A stretch of 64,000 nt of DNA, from contig CAKRCD010000004.1 of NCBI GenBank assembly GCA_934307065.1, positions 59,150-123,149 on the forward strand, written 5' to 3'. The stretch is from an uncultured Bariatricus sp. GTDB lineage: Bacteria; Bacillota; Clostridia; Lachnospirales; Lachnospiraceae. A program made the position numbers and the translations under genes. Below are positions 18,512 through 26,570 of the stretch, piece by piece. The notes beneath the pieces are model-generated. The model saw only the letters and a list, made by a program, of their open reading frames with translations, did not search any database and was not told where the DNA came from. How positions within the stretch are numbered: the stretch's first letter is position 1; each line of letters opens with the position of its first letter.

Positions 18512-19354
18512 TTAAAAGATAATATGAATCGACTCGTCTTTTACCATTTCAATAAACATATTATTATCAACTACTTCTGTAACCAAAACAACAGACGCAT
18601 CCTCTTTCACCTTGCTGTATGTAATCTTACGTATATCTGTTCGACACTCTGTTAAATTGTGAATATCTATTTGACCATTGCGATAAAGCTGACACAAAAT
18701 TGCATCATTACTCTTATATGATACTGGTACTGGTATTCGTGAAAAAAATATATTTCTGAGATTTTCTTCCGCTTTTCTTTGCCATTCATAGGTGTCTCTA
18801 TCCTGGGAATAAATAGTTAATGCCTCTGTCTCAGGATAATACCACGAAACTACTTCTGCCAAAATTGTAATAGAAACCTCTCCCGCATTTTTCTTTTTCA
18901 TTCTTCCAGACGACAATACTTGTTCGGAAACCGGCCATTCATTATAAAGTCTATTAATCCACTCCTTATATTCATCCATATCAAGAATATCCGCTTTTTC
19001 GACAAAACGACGTAAATAACTTTTTATCCTACCAATTTGATATGTTGAAGCCAGAACAATCTGATACAAATTACCTTCTTCATTATTCGATAATTCCGAA
19101 TAGTTTTCTTCATCAATACGAAATATTGGATAACCTTGCTCAATTAAACCTTGCACATATTCTGTTCTTCCCACTGCATCATTTATTTCTGTCAAAACCC
19201 ATTTAGGAATCAAGATAAGATCATAATCTTTTAAAACTATGTCTGACTGAATTCCTTTAATATGTAAGCTTTGCAAAAAAGAAATGGTTGATGTATCCAT
19301 AAGAGCAATGTGCTTCTTGTCACCAATATATATAATTTTTTCTATTTCTACCAT
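18512..19354 (-). CDS. PIN-like domain protein of an XRE-ImmA cassette (putative ribonuclease effector)
   Basis: The 280-aa protein looks PIN-like, the fold of many RNase toxins. Acidic residues occur in the expected order: Asp in ALMDTSTISFL (about 19), Glu in WVLTEIND (about 57), Glu in NAGEVSITILAEV (about 157) and Asp in LTIYSQDRDTYEW (about 184). The C-terminal 80 residues are unassigned. It overlaps the ImmA/IrrE-like gene by 7 nt and is the last gene of a three-gene AT-rich operon. The PIN call comes from motif pattern only, and the role as toxin or defence effector is inferred from context. Confidence 0.65.
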   Translation of the reverse strand: MVEIEKIIYIGDKKHIALMDTSTISFLQSLHIKGIQSDIVLKDYDLILIPKWVLTEINDAVGRTEYVQGLIEQGYPIFRIDEENYSELSNNEEGNLYQIVLASTYQIGRIKSYLRRFVEKADILDMDEYKEWINRLYNEWPVSEQVLSSGRMKKKNAGEVSITILAEVVSWYYPETEALTIYSQDRDTYEWQRKAEENLRNIFFSRIPVPVSYKSNDAILCQLYRNGQIDIHNLTECRTDIRKITYSKVKEDASVVLVTEVVDNNMFIEMVKDESIHIIF

Positions 19355-20133
19355 TTATCTCTCCTTGTTATCATCGCTAGCTCTGCCATAACATTCATTA
19401 GAAATTTCTCATTATCCTTATGATAATCCAAGTCAGGGTTCTCCTCTTTATTTTTCTTTATTCGTTCTTGCAAAGAGGACATATTAATTACATATGACGG
19501 TTTTACCAGACTGTCATCTAAGCCGAGTTTTTGAAACTTCTCTGGCATATCCTCAAATTGAAAATCAAATACTTCTTTAATTTTAGTCTGTAATTTTATA
19601 TTTTCACTTTTGACCGCGAACTCATAAAGCGCAATTAATACTGCTTTATATGGTGCCTGAAATGCAGCCATACAATAAAATATTTTTGAAATAAAATCCA
19701 CCTTTGGCAACTCAGCAAAATATTTATCTACATCATTAAGAAGCATACATGCTGCAAAATACTCTGCTTTTCTTTCCTCCAATGTGCTATCTATTTCAAT
19801 AAAATGACTAAAAGAAACCTTGTCAAATATCAAATGATATATTTCATGCCATGCTGTAAAATACTGATTAGCACGTGGCAATGCTGTATTTATTACAGGG
19901 ATAATTTTTTCATCTTTAACATAGATAGCTCCACCCCAAAACTTATCTTCTATTGGCATTTGAATCAAACCAAATCCATGCAATATTAATAATGCCAGTT
20001 GCGAAATTGACGCCATCTTCATAATTTCAGTATTTGTTTTTATCTTATCAACTTGTTCTGATACCTCATCACGTATCTTACAATTTTCCTTAATAATCAA
20101 ATCCAGATTTTCCGCAGTAATGAACTCACTCAT
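19348..20133 (-). CDS. ImmA/IrrE-family zinc metallopeptidase
   Basis: The 261-aa protein has the zinc peptidase motif HEIYH (about residues 92-96) followed by an acidic stretch ERKAEYFAACMLL that supplies the third ligand, as in ImmA/IrrE (COG2856) proteins. ImmA cleaves a cognate XRE repressor in ICEBs1 and IrrE does so in Deinococcus, so the likely target is the XRE protein encoded 12 nt upstream. GGGAG precedes the ATG. Hydrophobic residues in 135-175 look like core helices rather than a clear membrane anchor. It sits between the regulator and the PIN-like gene. Confidence 0.88.
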   Translation of the reverse strand: MSEFITAENLDLIIKENCKIRDEVSEQVDKIKTNTEIMKMASISQLALLILHGFGLIQMPIEDKFWGGAIYVKDEKIIPVINTALPRANQYFTAWHEIYHLIFDKVSFSHFIEIDSTLEERKAEYFAACMLLNDVDKYFAELPKVDFISKIFYCMAAFQAPYKAVLIALYEFAVKSENIKLQTKIKEVFDFQFEDMPEKFQKLGLDDSLVKPSYVINMSSLQERIKKNKEENPDLDYHKDNEKFLMNVMAELAMITRRDKW

Positions 20134-20145
20134 TCAGACTCTCCC

Positions 20146-20514
20146 TTAGTAATATATTGTACAAAGATCTATTACATCAAGAAGCAACTCATATTGTTTC
20201 TTTGCCGTTTCACTCATTTTATGATTTATAGGTCTATTTTGCGAAAATGCAACCGTCTCAATCGGGATAACAGGCTTTGAATGATACAATATCAAATCAT
20301 CAACTGACATATTTAATTCTTTTAATATCTTTTGAATATGATTGTCAAATGTACTCTTATTATTAATACTTCCATTTAATAATCTATCTAATGTGGGTCT
20401 TGAAATATTTACTTTATTTGCAAATGATACCTTAGTATATCCCTTATCTCTGATACAATCTTTCAATTTAGAAGCCACCAGACTTCTTTGTTCAAATAAC
20501 TCATCAAACTTCAT
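20146..20514 (-). CDS. XRE-family helix-turn-helix regulator of the ImmA-PIN cassette
   Basis: The 122-aa protein has an N-terminal helix-turn-helix (residues 13-70; YTKVSFANKVNISRPTLDRLLNG) and a roughly 45-residue tail that could be the part recognised or cut by the metallopeptidase. AAGGAGG lies 8 nt before the ATG. It is the first gene of the operon. A long palindrome overlaps its -35 region, a natural operator for autoregulation. Likely role: repressor/antitoxin-like sensor for the downstream genes (inference). Confidence 0.88.
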   Translation of the reverse strand: MKFDELFEQRSLVASKLKDCIRDKGYTKVSFANKVNISRPTLDRLLNGSINNKSTFDNHIQKILKELNMSVDDLILYHSKPVIPIETVAFSQNRPINHKMSETAKKQYELLLDVIDLCTIYY

Positions 20515-20543
20515 AATGATGACCTCCTTGTATTTTTTATTAT

Positions 20544-20608
20544 ATTATATACATAAAAACCAGAAAACCACAACAGGAATGTAAAAAAAATTTTTACATT
20601 CCTGTTGT
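20544..20608 (-). promoter_or_regulatory. XRE operon promoter with 18-bp-arm palindrome
   Basis: The minus strand shows TTGTGG (20568-20573), an 18-nt spacer and TATAAT (20544-20549). The -35 overlaps a perfect inverted repeat with 18-bp arms (20570-20587 and 20591-20608) and a 3-nt center, whose arm core is CAGGAATGTAAAAA. It may be the XRE operator, or a hairpin left at the edge of the inserted cassette. Confidence 0.6.
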
Positions 20609-20827
20609 ATGTCTATATTATATTCTCATCAAAATGCCTACTTTGTAATTCCCAGACTTTCATTTGACGAAGAATCTATTAACTGGCTGCACGCAGTTAC
20701 ATTTCTTCGTGCAAGCGGTATGTCTATTCCTGAAATCAGACACTATTTCGATTTATGCCTGAAGGGCACCTCTACAATCAGAGAAAGACAAGAAATCCCG
20801 ATACAGCCCCACTACAATTCCGCCTAA
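20609..20827 (+). pseudogene. MerR-family regulator fragment
   Basis: The frame encodes a central MerR stretch (DEESINWLHAVTFLRASGM, IPEIRHYFDLCLKG, then IRERQEI). It corresponds to the second half of the DNA-binding domain and the start of the dimer helix. The N-terminal helix-turn-helix and the effector region are missing, and the last ten residues do not fit the family. It lies next to the palindrome at the edge of the XRE cassette, suggesting that an insertion broke the gene. Confidence 0.7.
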
Positions 20828-20933
20828 AATATACGTCGGATAATGCACATACAGATACAATTTGGAAAATGCAATCAGCAGTGCAAACAAGAGGGGTTTT
20901 CCTAAACAATTCTTAAACTATATCTTATTTTTT

Positions 20934-23798
20934 CTATTTATGCTTTTTACCGGCTAACATTACTCCCGCAAAGGCTCCACAAGCCAGTGCCATCAATGAA
21001 ATCCACAATATGAAATTACTGCTGTCACCAGTCTGAACACTCTTAGATGTGTTCGCTGTCTTTGCGCCAGTATCCTTATTATTTCCATTATTATTGGTTG
21101 TATTTCCCGGCTTGGTACTTCCATTATCCGGATTCGTGTTTCCGTTATCCGGATTGGTAGTTCCGTTGTCTGGATGTTTGTTTCCATTGTCCGGATTTGG
21201 TGTTTCCTGTTTAATTGTAAAAGTTGCGCTCTGTGAAAGTCCGGTATAGTTTCCAAGACCATTTACAACTACGGTATAAATTCCGGCTTCCTTCAATTTA
21301 CCTGCCACTTCTGTTCCATCTTCTTTCAGGAAAGAAAGTGTGTAATCTGTTCCTTCTGTAAGAACCAGTTCTTCATCTTTCACAATGACATCTGGTCTTA
21401 AATCTTCTCCTGTATAAACAGCATCTGGAATTTCTACTATCGCAAAACTATTTGGCGCCTGCTTTGTTTCATATACACCAAGATTTGGCGTTGCATCAAT
21501 TCCTGTCTTCCAGTATAAATCTTCCAACGGGTCGTCCTGTGTTTCGTTTCCAATCTGTGTGCCACCTTCTACATGTCTTTTTGCGCTTGTCACTTTTACG
21601 TTACCGTCGGTTGCTTTTCCCGGTTCTGCATTCTTAGAAGTACGTGAGGTTGCTCCCTGAAGGAATGCTTCACTTGTAGAAATAACTCCATTTCCTTTGA
21701 TGGCAGTTCCTCCGTTGCCCCAGAGTACATTACCACCAACCGCAATCAGCTTGCCATTTCCTGTAACAACTCCATTATCCAGTTCCAGAGCAGCTCCACC
21801 TTCTGCATAAAGAAGCACATTTCCACCACCGCCAAATGCTGCAAGTGTTGCTCCGTCTTCCAATGTCAGGGTACCATCTTTTACACGTAATGCGGTCTGT
21901 CCGATTTCACTTCCGGCTTCATCACCCTGAATAAATACATTTCCTTTAATGGTAACATTTCCGGTTGTAGTTACCACCGGTTCCGAGGTAGTACGGTCTT
22001 TCAAATCTCCATTTGCAAGATAATTTGCATGAGAATAAATGGCTGCATTTTCCAAAATTGCTCCATCTGCCAGACGAATCTGACCACAAACAGAGGCCCC
22101 TGTATTAAATGTATTGCTATAAGCGTCATAATTCATAGAAAATGTACCGCCATTTTGTACATCAATAATACCCTGTACTACGGAATCAGATAACGTAAGT
22201 TTTCCACCATTTTCTACAATAATGTGTACACTGCTTAGAATTTCCATATTTTCAATTGTAAGATTGCAGCCAGCCGGAATATAAAGGGTCTGTGGAATAT
22301 CTCCACTCATTACCTGTTTCCACGGTAAATCATATCCAAGATATCCATATGTTCCACTTTCATGAGAACCATACCACACTTCCAAATCTGCCGGAACACG
22401 AACACTTTCTGTTTCGCCTTCCACATTACTTCCAAAGTTCTTAATGGCCCATGGCTCCATAATATCCCATGCATAGAGTCCATTTGCAAATTGTCTCAGA
22501 TTTTCTTTTTTAATCTGATCTGCTAATGTTTCCTTACCGGTATAAATCCGGAACGGAAGTGAATTGCTGACTGCTGTACGCCCCTGCATATCGGTAATCG
22601 ATACAGAAACCAAATAGGAACCTGCATCTTTTGGCGTTCCGTTAAGCGTCAAATCACTGCTGATTGTCATGTAAACGCCTTCCATTCCGCTGTCACTGTC
22701 TTCCGCTGTTCCCTTTGCTGTATCCGGTACAATGCTCACACTGCATTTGCTTCCGTTTAGATTAATTTTTGCTGTATTATCTAATTCTTCCCAGTCACTT
22801 TCAGCCGGTTCTGTTCCTTTTTCAGTCAGTGCACCGTAAACCTTTACTGCACTGTTCTTATTACTGCTTGAACCACTTACCGTGGCACTGGACACACCGT
22901 CATAATCCTTTTGTCCGACAATAGCAGCTTCAAAGGTACCATCAATTTTTACATGAAGTTCGTATGGATCACCTTGTCCATCATCTTCCTGCAAACTTGC
23001 TTTTCCATTTGTATCAATTACAAGCTTAAAGGTCAAATCTTCATATCCGTTTGCGGTAATTGTAATTACATCTCCACTTTTCAATACCGGAATTGTTTCA
23101 CTTGCCGCAAAATTTTTTGCTGCGAACACCAGTTTATTGTCAGAGCTGTTCTTATAATATTTTCCACCTACAGACGGGCTGAATGAAGTTGCTTCCCAGG
23201 CTTCTCCATTTACAGTCACTCCGGTAATTGTAGATACATAACCATCTGCATTTACAAAAGAAAGTTCCCAGTCATTCCCAAAGAAATCGGTTCCAATGCT
23301 GACCTGACTCAGCTGAATCTTAGATGGTTCGACAGGTGCAGGTGTTTCTCCTGAAGATGTCTTGTTCACTGTAGCAGTATATGTATATGGATAAGAAGAT
23401 GTATTCTTTGTAACCTTCAATTCAAGATTCTCATATCCTGTTGCTGAAATTTTGATTGTCGCAGGATAGGATGTCGGGCTCACAAGCTTCAGTGCTGTAT
23501 AACTTCCATAAGCTCCTGTAACAGAACCTACTTCCCATACGTCACTGTCACCTCCCCAACTACTAATCGTTCCTTTGGTGTATTGTGTGTCATTTACCGT
23601 CACACTGCTAATACTGTTCATCCAATCAGTATCTTCAAATTCCAAAGCAAGATACTCTGTCATAAATCCATTAGATGTGCAGGATTTCACTTCTGCCGGT
23701 GCTTCCTTTTCTGCTGCAAGTACCGGAGAAACCATTGTTGGCAGAACAAGTAATACTGCTAACACTGATGATGTTATTTTTTTCCAGATTTTTCTCAT
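20934..23798 (-). CDS. Sortase-anchored surface protein with two hemoglobin-interacting-like (DUF1533/HID) domains
   Basis: The 954-aa secreted protein is expected on the cell surface. Residues 1-29 form a signal peptide (VLAA end). Two repeats at about 45-140 and 155-270 show the W...VTVN...ITANGYEDLTFKL pattern of DUF1533 domains, renamed after the Shr hemoglobin-interacting domain. Residues 440-720 resemble a beta-helix of short GNV/GGT turns. Near 790-870 is an Ig-like YTGEDLRPDVIVKD module. A PDNGNTNPDNG-type repeat spacer leads to a VQTGD sortase motif, one membrane helix and a KKHK tail. Heme or hemoglobin binding is possible but not shown. It is monocistronic. Confidence 0.85.
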   Translation of the reverse strand: MRKIWKKITSSVLAVLLVLPTMVSPVLAAEKEAPAEVKSCTSNGFMTEYLALEFEDTDWMNSISSVTVNDTQYTKGTISSWGGDSDVWEVGSVTGAYGSYTALKLVSPTSYPATIKISATGYENLELKVTKNTSSYPYTYTATVNKTSSGETPAPVEPSKIQLSQVSIGTDFFGNDWELSFVNADGYVSTITGVTVNGEAWEATSFSPSVGGKYYKNSSDNKLVFAAKNFAASETIPVLKSGDVITITANGYEDLTFKLVIDTNGKASLQEDDGQGDPYELHVKIDGTFEAAIVGQKDYDGVSSATVSGSSSNKNSAVKVYGALTEKGTEPAESDWEELDNTAKINLNGSKCSVSIVPDTAKGTAEDSDSGMEGVYMTISSDLTLNGTPKDAGSYLVSVSITDMQGRTAVSNSLPFRIYTGKETLADQIKKENLRQFANGLYAWDIMEPWAIKNFGSNVEGETESVRVPADLEVWYGSHESGTYGYLGYDLPWKQVMSGDIPQTLYIPAGCNLTIENMEILSSVHIIVENGGKLTLSDSVVQGIIDVQNGGTFSMNYDAYSNTFNTGASVCGQIRLADGAILENAAIYSHANYLANGDLKDRTTSEPVVTTTGNVTIKGNVFIQGDEAGSEIGQTALRVKDGTLTLEDGATLAAFGGGGNVLLYAEGGAALELDNGVVTGNGKLIAVGGNVLWGNGGTAIKGNGVISTSEAFLQGATSRTSKNAEPGKATDGNVKVTSAKRHVEGGTQIGNETQDDPLEDLYWKTGIDATPNLGVYETKQAPNSFAIVEIPDAVYTGEDLRPDVIVKDEELVLTEGTDYTLSFLKEDGTEVAGKLKEAGIYTVVVNGLGNYTGLSQSATFTIKQETPNPDNGNKHPDNGTTNPDNGNTNPDNGSTKPGNTTNNNGNNKDTGAKTANTSKSVQTGDSSNFILWISLMALACGAFAGVMLAGKKHK

Positions 23799-23915
23799 AA
23801 TTCCCTCCTTGTTTTTTCTATCAATTCAATTAGAATTTCGTTTTATTTGAAACTATCCTCCTTCCGTGACATACTATGTGATAGTTTGTTAGCAAATTCT
23901 AACTTTCGTTATGTA

Positions 23916-23945
23916 ATACTATCAACTTTTGATATATTTTGTCAA
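23916..23945 (-). promoter_or_regulatory. Promoter of the surface protein gene
   Basis: The minus strand carries TTGACA (23940-23945), an 18-nt spacer and TAGTAT (23916-23921), giving a leader of about 110 nt. Confidence 0.6.
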
Positions 23946-23995
23946 TTAAAAATGCCATCTTTGTTTTGAGAATTTTTTTCATATACTTTTCAAAA

Positions 23996-24026
23996 AAAAA
24001 GCTGCCGCAATCCTGCGGCAACTTTC
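23996..24026 (-). terminator. Terminator after the YbjQ-like gene
   Basis: TGCCGCA pairs with TGCGGCA, extended by AAG/CTT, with a long T-run on the minus strand. Confidence 0.85.
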
Positions 24027-24065
24027 CCGTCTACATACTCATAACAATTGTGCTGTTTTCTTATT

Positions 24066-24383
24066 TTATTTATCCAGTATCTTCACTGCTGTTCCATAGG
24101 CAATCACTTCTGCTGCTCCACTCATTACCTGTGAAGAACCATATTTAATATCAATTACCGCATCGGCTTCCAATTCTTTCGCCTCATCCACCATACGCTT
24201 CGTGGCAATCTGACGTGCTTCATTCAGCATTTCTGTATAACCCACAATCTCGCCACCAACCAAAGTTTTCATGCCTGCCATAAAATCACGTCCCACATTT
24301 TTCGTCTGGACTACCGTGCCTTTTACCAGTCCCAATGCGTCAATCTCTTTTCCCGGAATATAATTAATACTTAGAAGCTTCAT
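24066..24383 (-). CDS. YbjQ/UPF0145 family protein
   Basis: The 105-aa protein belongs to the UPF0145 (YbjQ) family of pentameric heavy-metal-binding-like proteins with no firm function. GLVKGTVVQTKNVGRDF, GEIVGYTEMLNEARQIATKRM and ADAVIDIKYGSSQV are typical. The ATG at 24383 is used because GGAGG precedes it; a longer frame exists inside the upstream gene. It overlaps the membrane MerR gene by 20 nt, so the two are translationally linked. Confidence 0.9.
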   Translation of the reverse strand: MKLLSINYIPGKEIDALGLVKGTVVQTKNVGRDFMAGMKTLVGGEIVGYTEMLNEARQIATKRMVDEAKELEADAVIDIKYGSSQVMSGAAEVIAYGTAVKILDK

Positions 24384-25005
24384 CTTCTTCTCCTCCTTCA
24401 ATCTCCTTTAGTCTGCTCCGCAGCACAACGATGATAGCAATAATCATTACCGTTGGAATTGCTATCAGAAACAGCAGCAGCCCAATTGGAATCGGGTCCA
24501 CACTATTTCCCCACAAAATCATCCCAATCATAAATACCATGAATATCATCATCACTACACCGCCTGTAACGGCTCCCGTTTTTTTCTTCATATGAATGTC
24601 AACTTTGCCCAGATTCACAAAATCTATGCCCTCCTTTTCCATTCGCTCCATCTCCTCAAGCCATTCATCGGTTTCCAGCGTACTTACCGTACATTTTTTC
24701 TGTAAAATTGCATCGGTAAGCTGTTGCATATTGGCAAGATTCTCACGTTCTTTTTCCAGAATATCAATATGGCGTTCCAGACATTCTCCCAAAGAAACGC
24801 TTTCATCTAATACGGATTTTATTTCGTCTACCGATACACCAAGCTTCCGCAGAAGTTTAATCTTCTTTAATGTATCAATATTCTTCTGCCGGTACTCACG
24901 GTATCCGTTCTCTGCCCTTTCCGGTATGAGCAGACCCTGACTTTCATAAAACCGGATATTCTTACTGGTAATTCCTACCAATTCTTCAACCTGCTTAATC
25001 TTCAT
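24364..25005 (-). CDS. MerR-family regulator with two C-terminal membrane helices
   Basis: The 213-aa protein begins with a MerR helix-turn-helix (VEELVGITSKNIRFYESQGL, residues 6-25, with YREYRQKNIDTLKKIKLLRKLGVSVDEI after it). A dimerisation coiled coil follows (about 70-110). The C-terminus has two hydrophobic segments (about 145-165 and 170-192), which make this a predicted membrane-tethered transcription factor. The ATG at 25005 has GGAGG 7 nt upstream. It overlaps the YbjQ-like gene. A membrane or envelope signal is a reasonable guess, but the ligand is unknown. Confidence 0.88.
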   Translation of the reverse strand: MKIKQVEELVGITSKNIRFYESQGLLIPERAENGYREYRQKNIDTLKKIKLLRKLGVSVDEIKSVLDESVSLGECLERHIDILEKERENLANMQQLTDAILQKKCTVSTLETDEWLEEMERMEKEGIDFVNLGKVDIHMKKKTGAVTGGVVMMIFMVFMIGMILWGNSVDPIPIGLLLFLIAIPTVMIIAIIVVLRSRLKEIEGGEEDEASKY

Positions 25006-25100
25006 ATGCAAGCCTCCACTTTCTGATAACTGTTTCGATGTGCCTTCGTTATACAGCTTCCATAAGGTGGAAGGTCAATAGGAAAACACAAAATTTATAA

Positions 25101-25133
25101 AAAAGATGGCAAATTTCTCATCTGCCACCTTCC
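25101..25133 (-). terminator. Terminator of the Fic gene
   Basis: On the minus strand AAGGTGGCA pairs with TGCCATCTT (one G-U pair), followed by TTTTAT. Confidence 0.75.
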
Positions 25134-25153
25134 AACTACATTTTTTTCTTCTT

Positions 25154-25759
25154 TTACAACTCATCTGTTTTAAATGTAGTGTAACCTTCGTAGTAATAAC
25201 TATGGTCAATTCCCTTCATATATATATCCCTGCTGTCAATCTTATCGGTCAATGCATTTTTCAACAAATATTTTATTTCTATATCTTTGATTGGACTTCG
25301 TTCCATGGCAAGCAAATAGTCCTCCTTATCTACTTTGCTCCAGTCAATGACCCTGCCAATTTCATTTTTCAGCATATGGTTCAGCCAAATGTGGGTACTT
25401 CGTCCATTGCCCTCTCTGAATGGGTGTGCGATATTCATCTCTACGTATTTTTCTACTATCTCATCAAAATCAGACTGCGGCATTTTATCAATATTTTCAA
25501 GAGCCGCATCCAGATAAATAAGTGGCGCAAAACGAAAACTTCCTTTTGCAAGATTTACGGTCCGGACTTTTCCTGCAAATTCATAGATATCCTCAAACAA
25601 ATATTTATGAATCACTTGCAATGAAGCAAATTTCCCTGCCTCCAAATTGTCCAGAATTCCCTGTTCAAATAGCTCTGCCGCCCTTTTCTTACTTATCCGT
25701 TCTTCTTCCCGTGCAAGGTCTGCCGAATTATCAATTCCTAGTTTATTTTTCAGCATCAT
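25154..25759 (-). CDS. Class III Fic protein (autoinhibited AMP-transferase)
   Basis: The 201-aa protein is a stand-alone Fic enzyme that transfers AMP to a target protein hydroxyl. The Fic motif HPFREGNGR is at 112-120 with catalytic His112. The C-terminal inhibitory helix motif SYYYEG (S187-G192) fits [S/T]xxxE[G/N], which defines class III Fic proteins such as Neisseria NmFic; length and flanking residues (YVEMNIAHPF, AMERSPIKD) match that group. Class III enzymes inhibit themselves and need no separate antitoxin, and none is seen nearby. NmFic modifies gyrase; the target here is unproven. ATGs at 25759 and 25756 are both possible. Confidence 0.93.
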   Translation of the reverse strand: MMLKNKLGIDNSADLAREEERISKKRAAELFEQGILDNLEAGKFASLQVIHKYLFEDIYEFAGKVRTVNLAKGSFRFAPLIYLDAALENIDKMPQSDFDEIVEKYVEMNIAHPFREGNGRSTHIWLNHMLKNEIGRVIDWSKVDKEDYLLAMERSPIKDIEIKYLLKNALTDKIDSRDIYMKGIDHSYYYEGYTTFKTDEL

Positions 25760-26084
25760 GTCACCCCCGCTTTGCTTTTGATATTATTTATCTTAACATA
25801 GAAAAAACTATACTGTCTATTGTATTTTGCAAAATCGGATTACTAGCACTATTTCATTTCATAGTAACTTTAAAAATGAGTGCCTCCATACTATAATAGA
25901 TATACCTTAACAGAAAAGGTCATGATCCAATGTCAGAAATTGATTATCACAGATAAAATTTTTATTTTCTGTAACGAAAACATGATAATTTGCATTAATG
26001 TATGAAAACAAAGTAAAAAGGTTAAGTTCATATGAGCTTATTCAAAAATGGTTGAAAGATAATTTTGCAGAAAGGAGGGGCGCC

Positions 26085-26570
26085 ATGCAGTCTATGGATG
26101 AAATCTATCAGCAATATGCTTCCATGGTTTACCGTTATATATTTGCCAGAATAAGAAACGAAGATATTGCGGAAGAAATTACACAAGAAACATTTTATCA
26201 AGCAATTCGATGCAGCGAGAAATTTGATGGCTCATGCAAAGTTTCAACATGGCTATGTGCCATTGCCAAGAATCAACTGGCAGCCCATCTCCGGAAAAAT
26301 CCTGTTCATGAGGATTGGGAGCAAATTGAAACAACCTCCACCTCAGCCGAGGATGACTATCTTGCAAAAGATAAACATTTAACACTGCTTAGGCAGCTAC
26401 ACGCTATTCCAGTACCCTATAGAGAAGTCATGTACCTGAGAGTATTTGGAGAACTATCTTTCAAGGAAATCGGAGAAATTATGGAAAAATCTGAGAACTG
26501 GGCAAGGGTAACCTTTTACAGAGGCAAAGAAATGCTGCGGGCTAAAACTTTGAAAAAGGAGGAATCATGA
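26085..26570 (+). CDS. ECF-type RNA polymerase sigma factor
   Basis: The 161-aa protein is a group 4 sigma factor. Region 2 (residues 1-75) includes YRYIFARIRNEDIAEEITQETFYQAIR and FDGSCKVSTWLCAIAKNQL. Region 4 (about 100-155) has LRQLHAIPVPYREVMYLRVFGELSFKEIGEIM. The ATG at 26085 follows AAAGGAGGGG; the open frame reaches back to 25998 without a ribosome site. Its stop overlaps the start of the anti-sigma gene (ATGA). A TGTAACG motif at 25970-25976 could be an ECF-type -35, suggesting autoregulation, but no clear -10 is seen. The rest of the 25760-26084 gap shows no gene. Confidence 0.93.
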   Translation: MQSMDEIYQQYASMVYRYIFARIRNEDIAEEITQETFYQAIRCSEKFDGSCKVSTWLCAIAKNQLAAHLRKNPVHEDWEQIETTSTSAEDDYLAKDKHLTLLRQLHAIPVPYREVMYLRVFGELSFKEIGEIMEKSENWARVTFYRGKEMLRAKTLKKEES

